DNA from: Berberis thunbergii
Lineage: Eukaryota; Streptophyta; Magnoliopsida; Ranunculales; Berberidaceae
Length of the DNA: 64,000 nucleotides
NCBI GenBank assembly: GCA_003290165.1
Contig: QNQO01002066.1
Span: forward strand, 62,001-126,000
Direction: 5' to 3'
Positions 47,780 through 58,310 of the stretch are shown in pieces (positions within the stretch are counted from its first letter, which is position 1; the number at the start of each line of letters is the position of its first letter). Under the pieces are notes generated by a model. That model was not told the origin of the DNA, searched no databases, and saw nothing but the letters and a program-made list of their open reading frames with translations. The position numbers and the translations under genes were made by a program.

Positions 47780-48367
47780 CTTCTATTGCCTTCATTCGCA
47801 TCACCAGCACAGATCTTTAGCAAGTACTTCTCGAGTGATCTTTCCTAGAATCATTCACCCCCATTCGATTTCATTCCTCACAAGATTGGGTGCTCTAATG
47901 GCGAGATGAACTCTTCGTCTTCTTTTTCGCTTCGCAGCACAAACGAGAGGGAAGAAGAGAGATCGAGATAGAGGGAAGCAGAGAAGCCTGTTTAGGAGAG
48001 AAACATGAAGGAGAAAAGGGGAAAAGAAGGAGAAAGAAAGTAGGGTTTCCTCTTTATGTAGTGTGGGTGGCTATTCGCCCCCACTAAAATTCTGAGAGCA
48101 CCCGCCCTTTAACTAACCAAATAAAACCCTAATTTCAAAATTCACATTCAATTAAATGTAACCCTATTTTATTTAATTAAAAATAAAATAAATTATCGTT
48201 ATGAAAATTAGGGATGTTACATTATACACACGTTAAATGGAATCTCGTCCCGAGATTCGGAAGGTAAGAAAGTTAACTGAATTTCGAAAAATACTAATTG
48301 TCAAACAAAAGAAGATTTTGAAACACACTTTCAATTAAATTTTAGAAACATAAACTATTTATTGTTA

Positions 48368-48433
48368 TTGAAAAAGTAGGGGTGTTACAATGAAAAAGTA
48401 GGGGTGTTACAATGAAAAAGTAGGGGTGTTACA
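48368..48433 (+). repeat. 22-bp unit, three tandem copies
   Basis: The terminal unit tgaaaaagtaggggtgttaca repeats three times with an exact 22-base period (ends at 48389, 48411 and 48433). Copies 2 and 3 start with the flanking atgaa. Confidence 0.9.
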
Positions 48434-48503
48434 ATGAAAAAATCGGGACGGGATCGGGACGGGAACGGGATCGCGGGATGGGATGCCCACCCCTAATATA
48501 GAT

Positions 48504-49740
48504 TCTTATTGCCCTTTAACTTTAGGTGGCAATGAACCTCTAGAGGAGGTGTGTGTATTTAACAGTGAACGCAAATCAAACACATTCGGTCAAACATACA
48601 CATCTGCAAATCGACATCACCCTAACCTTTCCTATGGTGGTGACTTTTATGAACAACCACCCAGAAGTTCAGGGAATCCTCCTGGGTTTCAACACCCTAG
48701 GCAGCCTAGTGGACAAGCCTACAACTCAGGCACTTATCCCAGACAGGTTCAATATGGACCTCAATCTAACCAGTTGCAACATAATCAATATCCACCACAT
48801 GGAAGACCTCTTTCATTCCTACAAAATCAGCCTGTTAACCTTCCTATGGTACTTGTCCCTCATAATTCTTATGGTCAACCTCAACTTAGCAACTTTCGAG
48901 ACTTGGTACCTCAAAATCGATATGTTGCTCCTTTACCTCCTTCAAAACCATTATTGGAGGATATGATGCACCAGTTAATGACAACTAATGCTGCTAATTC
49001 CCAAGCCATCCACCAGCTTCAACAACAGTTGCAACAGTTGAGCGTGGGAAGGGAAAAATGAACATTCTCCAGTCAGTCCATCCCTAATCCAAAAGGTGTT
49101 CCCCAAGCCCATGTCAATGAAATTGGTAGTAATGTTGATTCACGGGGAGAAGTTAAAGTTGTCACCACCCTTCGTTCTGGCCGAGCAATTGATAATGACA
49201 TAGAACAACCCAAGAGAACTGATGTGATTTCCAAAGAGAACGTTCCTAAACCAATTGAGAACGCTAAAGATTCTTCTCAAACTATTTTAAATTCACCCTC
49301 TCATCTTCCCGTAGAGCCAAAAAAGTATTTACCTAAGGCACTTTTTCCCAAAGCCCTTTTAGGTAACAAAAAAGATAAACAAATTCAAGAAATACTAGAA
49401 ATTTTTATAGGAGTACACATCAACATCCCTTTTTTGTCTACTATCCAGCAAGTACCAATCTATGCAAAAAAATTCAATAACATGTGTGCTAAAAAGAGAA
49501 AAACGGAAGTACCTAAAACTGCATGCCTTGCAAGCGATGCCACATTGCTTATTCAACAAACTGAAGTAATTAAGTACAGGGATCCAGGAACCCATACTGT
49601 ACCATGTTTCATTGGAAAAGACTTTGAAAGTTGTGCCTTGATCGACTTAGGAGCGAACGTGAATCTCTTATCTTATCATACATATTTAGAACTTGGGTTC
49701 AAGGAGATGCAACCAACAAAAGTAGTTCTTAAAGCTTGTG
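48504..49740 (+). pseudogene. Athila-lineage gag end and protease
   Basis: This continues the gag after the hAT insertion. 48504-49061 is Gln/Pro/Asn-rich (RQPSGQAYNSG, QYGPQSNQLQHNQYPPHGR) and ends in a Gln-rich tail. After one stop, VKVVTTLRSGR (about 49155-49187) leads into the protease in an open frame from 49224: VPIYAKKFNNMCAKKRK, then DPGTHTVPCFIG, then the active loop ALIDLGANVNLL (about 49636-49671). The loop keeps D-L-G, normal in this lineage. The frame runs on directly into integrase because RT and RNase H are missing. Confidence 0.8.
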
Positions 49741-50821
49741 GTGGGCATTTTAGTTCTAAGAAAACCGCAGAGAAGGCTCTCCAATCAAGTTTTTATTGGC
49801 CTGCCCTTTTTCGAGATGCCCATGAGTATTGTAAAGCCTGTCACCGATGTCAACAACTTGGGCGAATAACTCGTCGACACATGATCCCTCTGAATCCTAT
49901 TCTAGTGATTGAAGTTTTTGATGTTTGGGGCATCGATTTATGGGACCGTTTCCATCCTCCCATGTGTATCAATACATCCTTCTTGCAGTGGATTACGTTT
50001 CTAAATGGATAGAGGTCATTGCCACTAAGACCAATGATCACAAAATTGTTATTTCATTCATAAGGGAGTTTATCTTTAGTAGATTTGGCACCCCCAAGGG
50101 TATCATTAGTGATGGGGGTAAGCATTTTTGTAACCGCGTATTTGAGAATCTTGTTAAAAAGTATGGGGTTACTCACAAAGTTGTCCTTTCCTACCATCCT
50201 CAAACAAGCGGTCAAGTTGAAGTCTCGAATCGTCAAATTAAGAACATTCTTGAAAAGACTATCAATCCAAATCGGAATGATTGGTCTTTACGTCTTTTGG
50301 ATTCCTTATGGGCATACCGAACTGCATTCAAAACTTCTTTAGGGATGTCTCCCTATAGATTGGTCTTTGGTAAATCTTGTCACCTTCCTGTCGAACTCCA
50401 ACATAAAGCTTATTGGGCTACAAAGAGTCTAAACTTTGACCTCAATATGGCTAGTAAAAAATGAAAACTTCAGCTCGATGAGCTAGAAGAATTGAGGTAT
50501 GATGCTTATGACTTATCCAAAAACTACAAAGATAAAATGAAGTGGATACATGACAAAAGCATCATGAGAAAAGAGTTTCATCTTAATCAGAAAGTCCTAC
50601 TCTACAACTCTCGTCTTCATCTCTTTTCAGGTAAGCTAAAAACCCATTGGTCTGGTCCATTCATTGTACGTGATGTTAAAAACTACGGTGCCATCACCGT
50701 AGAAAACCCTACAAATGGTAGTCTGTTTCAAGTAAATGGACAGCGACTGAAGCCATACCATGAACTTCCCACAAGGTCAGTGGAAACCATTCAGTTGATT
50801 GATCCTAACTATGAGGATTAG
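49741..50821 (+). pseudogene. Athila-lineage integrase, frameshifted
   Basis: It begins in the protease frame with GGHFSSKKTAEKALQSSFYWP and the knuckle CKACHRCQ. The first catalytic Asp lies in [11 protein letters not shown], where a frameshift (about 49935-49945) occurs. The other frame (49925-50464) continues [17 protein letters not shown], the second Asp in ISDGGKHF and the Glu in [16 protein letters not shown], ending [22 protein letters not shown] stop at 50462-50464 precedes the C-terminal piece with KTHWSGPFIV (50492-50821). All three catalytic residues are still encoded, in two frames. Confidence 0.85.
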
Positions 50822-50960
50822 TCACGCCTACAAATTCCAACTCTACTAAGCCTGTTTGGGGGTGGTATCCACCACCCCCATTACGTCTGGCAATGACATT
50901 AAACTTAGCGTTGCTGGGAGGCAGCCCAATCCATTTATGCATTCATTCATTCATTCATAA

Positions 50961-51028
<68 letters not shown>
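50961..51028 (+). repeat. (AAT)n microsatellite
   Basis: About 22 perfect aat units, preceded by attc repeats at 50940-50957. Confidence 0.95.
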
Positions 51029-51030
<2 letters not shown>

Positions 51031-51962
51031 TATATTAAAATTTTATTAATAATACCTCCAATTCATGTTTGGGGTGATGTAATTTAATAATACATCACCC
51101 TACCAACTCACTCTTTTTCATTGCAAGGACGGTACAGATGTTCAACAAATCACCTGAGGTAATAAGTTCTAATTTTTATTTCTCACTTTTCATTTCATTT
51201 GTTTAACACTTGGGACAGTGTTTTATTTGTTTGTGGGTGGGTCGGGAGATTTATCAAAATTTATACCTCTTTTGAAAATCATTTTCTAAAAAAATTAAAA
51301 AAAAAACTAAAAATACAAATAAAAAATTGTGTGGTATCTTAACTATGATGAGATTGGATTACTTGATTCATTACATTTAGGCAAAGAGATGTTAGAAGTT
51401 TATTGCTAGAGTAAATATTGCATTTTAGCATTCAGGAACAAATAATTTTTTGCACAATGACCACATATGTAGTTTAGAATACAAAAGTAAGTTACTTCTT
51501 GAGAATCTAGAAGAATAATAGTGGAAACTTTAACCTTATGAGCTATCAAGTCTTTCATTTTATTCAGAGTGTTTTTACACAACTCCGAGTCATATGATGA
51601 CTTAAAATTCTATTGGACATTAACTTGTTGTGAAGTCTCATTATTCTTCTTTTTGGTTGGTCACTGAGGATGACATCTTTTTCGAGTTAAGAGAAACATA
51701 GGTCTTGTAGTCTACTTGAGACTTATAACCATTACCAAACCTTAGAAGGTAAATTATGCATATTTTGTCCATCTGAACCTTCTCAAAACCATCTTACTAA
51801 ACATTTCATCCAATACCAATATGAGCCTTTGTCTTGTTTTTTAAGATATATAAAAATAAATAAAAAACCCATTTTTCCCTTTATGTTTCTGAAAAATGTT
51901 AGGAAGATTTATGAAGAAAAATAGGAGTGCAAAGTGAAACTACAAAGTCCAAGTTACTTCAG

Positions 51963-51989
51963 AAAAAAAAAAAAAAAAAAAAAAAAAAA
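51963..51989 (+). repeat. Poly-A run
   Basis: 27 consecutive A within the 3' region of the Athila-like element. No element end is seen with it. Confidence 0.9.
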
Positions 51990-52845
51990 GTGAATAAAAG
52001 GAAGTGATTGATGAGTCCCCTATTAATCTATTGGAAGACCCTATATTTTCAAAAACATCATTTTACTTGTCATCTACCCCACTCTTCCTCATGTATATAA
52101 AAATAAAAAAGCCAGATTCATTGCCTTTTTAGAGAAGTCCTAATTAACCCTATGGTAAGAAGTGGAGAGTAGATGAGAAGACGTTATGGTGGGTAACTCG
52201 ACATTCTTGCAAGTGAGCAACATTCCTTCCATTAGACTATTATTCTCTTTCATGTCCGTTTATTCTTATGAGCGTGTGAGAAGTTTGCATTTTCTCATTT
52301 CTTGTTTTCCTCATATGCAAGAGAGAAAATATTTTACCCAAACTCATAGTGATCATTTCAGAGATATTAACTAGTGAGTTTTGAAGTCAAAACAACTATT
52401 CCAAAGGTGGATTAGGATGTATGTTACTTTGACATGAAAATTTACATTTGTTGGTTATTCACACACACACACCTTGTTCCAAAGTTGTTCACTTGTAATG
52501 TGCATTTTAGTAAGAAGTTATATATGTATCTTGACTTCTATGTGGTTGAATAACAGGGACATTCTCTGAGATCAATAGGTCACACATCAATTTTATTTCA
52601 TATAAAAAAATGTGTGTGGGTGTCATCCTTGATAATCCTCAGGAGGCTAAAACTCCTCCTTTAGTGTCATGTTAGGGGTTCAAGGCGTTGTTGCATATTG
52701 TAAATGCAATCGAGTCATTCCAGCGAAAGTGGCATTGATTTTTTTGAGAAGTTTATGACGAATAAAAATATTTTGTTTTGTGTTCTTATCTTTCTTTTCG
52801 TTGTTTTTTGCTAGAGGACTAGCAAAAGGTTGTTTGGGAGTGGTG

Positions 52846-53632
52846 TGATAAGCACCCAAAACATCGATTTTGCACTCCCAAATATACAATTGTTAAGTCC
52901 AATTATCAAATAAAAATATCTCATTACGTGTATTTTTTGCATTTTATAGGAATTCAAGTACAAATCTTAAATTATGCATAAAGTGACACGATAAGGCTAA
53001 ATTCATCAACTAGAAGGCCCAATGGGAATTCGAATGCATTCATCAGGATTAAATAATTTCAATCTCAAGACCCATGAAGTCAAGCCCACAAAGCAACAAT
53101 AACTACGGATCTCGAGAAAAACAATATGAAAATTTGGACGTCCACATGGCCAACTTTATTATAAAAAAAAAATCTCTACAAGACATGTTTCCTTATTGAA
53201 CTCCAACATCATTCACTGTTTAACTCAAACCATTTTTACCTATAAAAACCCCATACATGGAGTTCATAAGGGATAGTTTTTCTTTGATAGTTTTTTTTTA
53301 CAGAGTTTTTTAGTTGTAGTTTTTGGCTTTACATTTTTATTTGGGAGAAAAATGCATGTATTTAATTCCATTGAAGAAGTAAGTTTTTTCTTTGTTCTTT
53401 TAGTTTAATACTTATTTTCACCAGACATTATTTTGCTATTCTCTTTATTCTTTAAGTTGAAAATCAAATATTGTCTTCCAATCCACGTGAAGTAGTCGAT
53501 AACCCCTACTTCCACTATAAATTGTTGAATTGTATTGCAGGTTGAAGGAAAAAAAATAGAAACAACTTATATTCCTTTGATTGATGTCGAAAATCATGCA
53601 ACGACATTAATGTCGGTTTTTGGCATCAATCA
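52846..53632 (+). repeat. 3' LTR of the Athila-like element
   Basis: Starts tgataagcacccaaaacatc and ends gcatcaatca. Aligns along its length with 40257-41097 with several percent mismatch and a few indels, indicating an old insertion. Confidence 0.85.
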
Positions 53633-54126
53633 CCCGTACTCCATTTAAATCAAAGAAACCATGATGCCAAATCTTACAAACCTGGTTCCCCATTTAAATG
53701 ATCTTTTTTGTTTTGAAAGGCAAGCGTGTCGCTGGTGGGTATAGAACCCAAGACGTAGGGTTAAACCATCACAGCCTTAACCATCCAACCAGGCTACCAT
53801 TGGCCATTTAAATTTTTTTTTTCTTTGAAAGGCAAGCAGGGTTTTTATAGGATTTCAGAGCCCATTAAAAACTTCGAACCCATGATCTAGTAGTACCATC
53901 CGCCAAGCTCCAACCATTGAGCTATTGTGCCATTTAAATGATCTTGCTCATAAGTATTTGCAAAAACTTGATAACACAGAGATCTTGACACAGACAATTA
54001 CTTGTTTGAACATGACTGTACATTTCAACAAAAGAAGTTAAACGATAGGTTCTGACATCTTTGCATTCAGTCAAGGAGGCTAGTATATCGAACATTCCAA
54101 GACCAGCCTAATGATGATGAGAGAGA
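53633..54126. other. Spacer between Athila element and gene C
   Basis: Holds the second copy of a 38-base sequence (53649-53686). Two antisense tRNA- or SINE-like scraps lie near 53715-53815 and 53820-53935 (gaaaggcaagc, then gaaccca, then an accatt...gccattt ending). No gene. Confidence 0.4.
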
Positions 54127-57100
54127 TCATACGCCCCCTTCATGTTTATATAGCTTCTCGTATGATTTTCTTGATACCTGCAAGGAAATACAGAAGCAGA
54201 TTGATTAAAACAAGCATGTGCAATGCAATATGATACTTTTACAAGGTCGGATTCAAATGTCACTGTAATAAATGAGTTAAATTTTGAATCCCTTGATACT
54301 ATCAACAAAGTATGTAGTACTCCGGTGTTCGAATTTATGATTTATTTATTTTACCTGAAACAGTCTTATTTTAAGAAAACCCAACTATATGATAACTAAC
54401 TCGTATTCTAGTAAACTGGGAAAAACGTACGTGTATTCCTTTACAACTTACCCGGTTTGCAGCTGGAGAATTTCGCCCAGGAACTGCCAATTCAGCTGGA
54501 GAAGTTGGAAAACCGTATCTGGGAGAGTTGGATAGAGATGGCCTTTGACCTGGTGACTGAACATATGATGGCACGGGTGACTGAAATATAGGAGTGTGAT
54601 GATAAGAAGAAAGTGGAGAAGCAACTGGTGTTTGCTGTTGAAAATGAGGGAGAGATGTAGCATGTAAAGACCTTGGAGACGATCTTTTTGAAGGCAACAT
54701 GTTTGTTCTAATCCTGCTCATTCAAAAATAATAATAATTAAATTTTAAAAATGATGTAGATGAAATCGAAAGTTGGAGAAGATCAAACTTCAGTATTTAA
54801 AATTGCATATAAATTGGGTTTTTTTCTTACCTGGTATGGACATCCATATACTGATCGGTTTCATCAAATATTTCTTCCTTAAAAGACAAGAATGAATGAC
54901 ATGACGTCTTTGGTTAAACCACTTTGAGATAAACAAGAAGCGTAAATGCAATGTATGCCTTTCTGACCTAATTAACAGAATACTAAGAAAGTTTGCAACG
55001 TGTCTAACCTGTAGTAGTTCCTCTATAACATCTTCCATTGTAATGATACCGATGACTTCCTCTTCTGCTGGATAGGTAGGAAGAGACTTCAAATCTGCAT
55101 CAATTACATTTTCACTTCTTCGATCCCATTCCTTCAATAATTGATGATGAACATTTGACTGTTTTCCTATGTCATTCCTTAAATTAGAATCAAGAGTTCC
55201 ACCAGAATGAACAAATGCATCAGCAACAACTTCCAAAACCAAGCTAGAATCTCTTTCTGCAAAACAACCAACAGTGCCTTGAAAATTTGTTGAACAAACT
55301 TGATGTTCACTAAGCAATCCAAAAAGTTATTACTGGCATACCTTTTTGCTCTGATTGAGGCTGTAACCTAATTGGGTTCATCCTTTTACCCAGCATGCCA
55401 TTGCCTTTCATATTTTCAGGTGTTCTTTTCACATCCTTCATGCCCTTAACTACAACGGCCATATGGCTACAGCCCTCCTGGAACTCATTCAGTATCTCAT
55501 AAAGAGGAAAATGGTCGGGAACCCTGGCAAGCATTTAGCTGTGTTAAAAATCATACAACAACGTAGGAAACTTGTCGTATAAACTAATAGACTAACAAAG
55601 GAATCTACTTTTTGTTATCCAGAGAATATGCCAGTTGATGCCCATATCTGGTTTTCAAATGCCATGACTACTGTGACTAGAATAACAAGATAACTACAAT
55701 GTGGCCCTCATACTACAAATAATCATTCAGGTTAGAAACTGGAAAGGAATGGAAGACTGACATCGGGGAAAGATAAAACAATAAGCCAAACGAACTCACA
55801 AAGAGATGCACTCCAAAATATTAATGAACGCAAGCTGATCACAAAATTTAAGGAAAACGGGGAAGAAACCCACGGAACACCATCATCCATACAACCACAA
55901 AGAGATTAACAAAAATCGGCAGAGTTACGACCAGTGCTGAAAGACCTCAATACACTCAGCGCTGAGCATCTCCAGTACCAAAGTAGTAGGCCAAAATCAA
56001 ATTTGTCCAAACTAGCTCCAATGATCTTCAAACTTGATTATGAGGAAAACCGTGTGAATGGTGAACAGGAAGTTGAGAGAACGAGAAATGCTTTGGATAA
56101 CATGGTGAGACTTACACAAGGAGGCAAGTAGCTAGGACACGACATTAAAATAAGTAACGACCTAAGAAGCTAGGCTACATACAATGAGTTGCAATTTAAA
56201 TTAAGATGACAATTTAAATAAGAAAGCACATACCTAGGAATTCTTCTGATAGCTGTGTTTCGAATTGGAGTCTCATCTTCAAGTCGACAGATGATCAAGT
56301 TTTTTACCTACAGAGAAGTGGTGATGTGATCTACTGTTCATATCTGATTATCAGAATGCTCAAGAAAATAAATCTTACCAAAATAAGGCCAATGATATTC
56401 TTTGGGCTCTCAGAGTAGATCGGTACACGACTATGCCCCTTGCTCATTATCAAACACATTGTTTGCCTAAGGAGATACATGTAGCAGTGTTATGGAACGG
56501 TTAGATGCAACTATTAAGTTCTGAGATCTCGATGTACATACATGTCTAGCTTTGAGTTTATATCAAGGGAAAAGGTTTTGTGAATGGGTGTCATAGCATC
56601 TTTAGCAGTTTTTTGTGTCAAATCCAAAGCTCCAGTGATAATAGTAGTTTCGTCATGTGACAACTCGCCACCTTTTCCTGCCTGACAGCATTCAACACCA
56701 CAGAATTTTGGAATAAGGCCTTGTTATAGTTATTGTTCATATGCTCACAAAGAGGAAATAGAGAATGAAGAATGGAAATCAGAACTCACTGCGTTTCCGT
56801 GCATATCCACCAATGTTTTCAACTCTGCACGTCTTAGAAGTACAAAGTGCCCTTTACCAAGTAGCCAATCCAACAACTGCCATGATATGTCCCAATATTG
56901 TTTGATTAAATGAACACCAAAAAGAAAAAGGAAAGAACATAGTTTCTTAACAAGTATAGTCTCCTCCTATCGCTTAGTATCTCAGATAATTTTTCATTTT
57001 GTTGAGTAAGCCATGTTAGAATGTGCTACCTTATATTACCTTAACCAAAATAAAATCACCTTACTGATAGGATATGTTATGGGGAAGAACACCACCAGAA

Positions 57101-57790
57101 GTAACCGAACAATTAGAACCATTTTTGCTCCAACACTTAACCCATATCTAGCGCACACCGCTTGAGGAATAATCTACAATTGGGAAAAAGTCAGTTTCCA
57201 TTTCAGACATTGACAACTTGATTACAAACAATAAAAGACTAAACAATGGTCAGTTACCTCGCCGAAGGCCAGGATTAGTGTCACGGATATTATTATAGCA
57301 GCCCAAGGTGGCAGAATCGAATCAAGAAAAACAGGTAGTGCCTTAAACAACCCAAAAACAACGTGTATCAGTCCACCCTAAACAAATGCAATAGTAGCAT
57401 ACCAAATGCAAGGGATAAAAGCATATAGATACCTCCATTGCTAAAGCATTGCCTAGGAGAAGAGTACATAGCAGTAAATGTTGATTCTTGACAATAGGCA
57501 GAATCTTAGCTACCATGCAGACCATAAAAGAATGAACCATGCAAAATTAGCACACATTAAACTACAGATATTGAATTAATGACCAAAACAAAAACAAACC
57601 AACCAGCATTCTTTCGATCTTTAGGCTGTCCAGCCTTAGAGAGGACCTCGAGATCAACTTGGCTAAGTGACATCAGTCCTAGAGTAAGACCTGACATCAA
57701 TCCAGCAAAAACTACAAGAGCGACAGATATAACTAGGTAAACCCAGAACAGAGGATTGCAACATGGCTCATCACTCGCATTTGCTGCCAT
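54127..57790 (-). CDS. Gene C: intact DUF21 and CBS-domain membrane protein
   Basis: Exons: 57790-57604, 57509-57433, 57341-57258, 57173-57060, 56876-56790, 56681-56542, 56466-56379, 56307-56234, 55523-55342, 55256-55009, 54877-54831, 54713-54452, 54177-54127. All junctions are GT-AG and the sum is 1641 bases, 546 residues. Residues 13-185 are the DUF21 membrane domain with [15 protein letters not shown] and [25 protein letters not shown] pair follows: [12 protein letters not shown]...[11 protein letters not shown] (about 239-263), [11 protein letters not shown]...HMAVVVKG (about 288-310) and, after a 95-residue insert, [21 protein letters not shown] (about 409-429). A Ser/Pro-rich tail closes it. 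Length and exon plan match the Arabidopsis At2g14520/At4g33700-type group, related to CNNM/MAM3 metal transport factors. The ion and membrane are not known from sequence. It is the reference copy for judging A and B. Confidence 0.95.
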
Positions 57791-57868
57791 TTAAATATGG
57801 TTCAGTCGGTGATAGTTATTGCGACAGTTAAGTTAGCTGATAAGTAAATTTGTATGGGTGTTCGGGAG

Positions 57869-57875
57869 GTTTTAT
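57869..57875 (-). promoter_or_regulatory. TATA box of gene C
   Basis: Minus-strand tctctataaaacctccc, about 80 bases before the start codon and nearly identical in context to the gene A box. Confidence 0.7.
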
Positions 57876-58141
57876 AGAGATGGGATTGTTGTAATGAAGG
57901 AACCTAGATGACTAGGAGAAGGTAATTATGGAGCGCTTGGCTTTGAGTGTTATTCTGATCCAGGAATTATGCTTACTCCATTGATAAATTTTAAAAGAAT
58001 ACAATGTCATTAAAAAAGTAGGGTAAACACAATTGAAAGAAGTGGGATTGGTGGGAACTAAAAGTCTAAATCCAAACACCAAACAGTCTCTATTATTCCC
58101 TTATCTGAGATTTTCAGGATTTTGTACTGATTAAATAAACA

Positions 58142-58310
58142 ACGTGGATGTCATGAGGCCAACTGGCCACCCTAACCTATCTTCTGCCCTAACCTAACTT
58201 CTGAAAGAGAAAGAACTCACAAGGATCTCATGATCGAGGCGTGCAAAACAGTGAGATCCTTTCATTTTGCATGGAGATCAATCTATAAGGATCCAATGAC
58301 TCTAATGACT
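58142..58310 (-). promoter_or_regulatory. Conserved upstream block of gene C
   Basis: Shares cgtggatgtcatgaggcca with A and B, and catggagatcaat...atccaatgactc with A (about 20537-20570). It has kept more sequence than the B copy. Confidence 0.5.

Larger units (their letters stand above)
44546..48433 (-). mobile_element. Nested element carrying an actin fragment
   Basis: Left end tgtcacgccccgattttt and right end (reversed) tgtaacacccctacttttt form an imperfect inverted repeat. A 5-base duplication atgaa flanks it (44541-44545 and 48434-48438). The last 22 bases plus atgaa are present three times in tandem (48368-48433). Five-base duplication and TG...CA ends suggest an LTR-type or related retroelement, but I cannot find two LTRs, so the class is open. 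A second member begins at 11713. An intronless actin fragment lies on the minus strand with a TC-rich leader-like region upstream (47900-48060). Confidence 0.6.
43690..48495. mobile_element. Non-autonomous hAT element, copy 2, with cargo
   Basis: It has the same ends as 573-1741 (taggggtgggcacgggac; gatgcccaccccta) and a perfect 8-bp duplication atatagat (43682-43689 and 48496-48503). About 150 bases on the left and about 200 on the right match copy 1 closely. The middle of the element does not. It holds a GDSL-lipase gene fragment (43986-44261) and is itself split by another element at 44546-48433. It interrupts the Athila gag. Confidence 0.9.
50822..52845 (+). other. 3' noncoding region of the Athila-like element
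   Basis: After integrase comes gcgttgctgggaggcagccca, a segment usual downstream of Athila coding regions. An (AAT)n tract, an A-run and AT-rich sequence follow. No env-like ORF is recognisable. The purine-rich tgtttgggagtggtg just before the 3' LTR may be the polypurine tract. Confidence 0.55.
40257..53632 (+). mobile_element. Athila-lineage LTR retrotransposon with nested insertions
   Basis: Two LTRs (40257-41097 and 52846-53632) share the start tgataagcaccca and the end gcatcaatca. Between them lie a primer site, a gag with one nonsense codon, a protease and an integrase, but no reverse transcriptase or RNase H. A 4.8-kb hAT element splits gag. The 5-base flanks are ctggt and cccgt, not an identical duplication. 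Protein motifs (FLEVCSTF, TTLRSGR, LIDLGANVNLL) fit the Athila lineage. Without RT it could move only with help in trans. Confidence 0.85.

Noticed and set aside
50893..51087. Open frame with a long poly-isoleucine run
   Set aside because: It is only translation of the (AAT)n microsatellite in the 3' noncoding region of the Athila-like element.
53700..53940. tRNA-like segments with gaaccca motifs on the minus strand
   Set aside because: No complete cloverleaf with acceptor pairing can be traced; at best SINE or tRNA-derived scraps.
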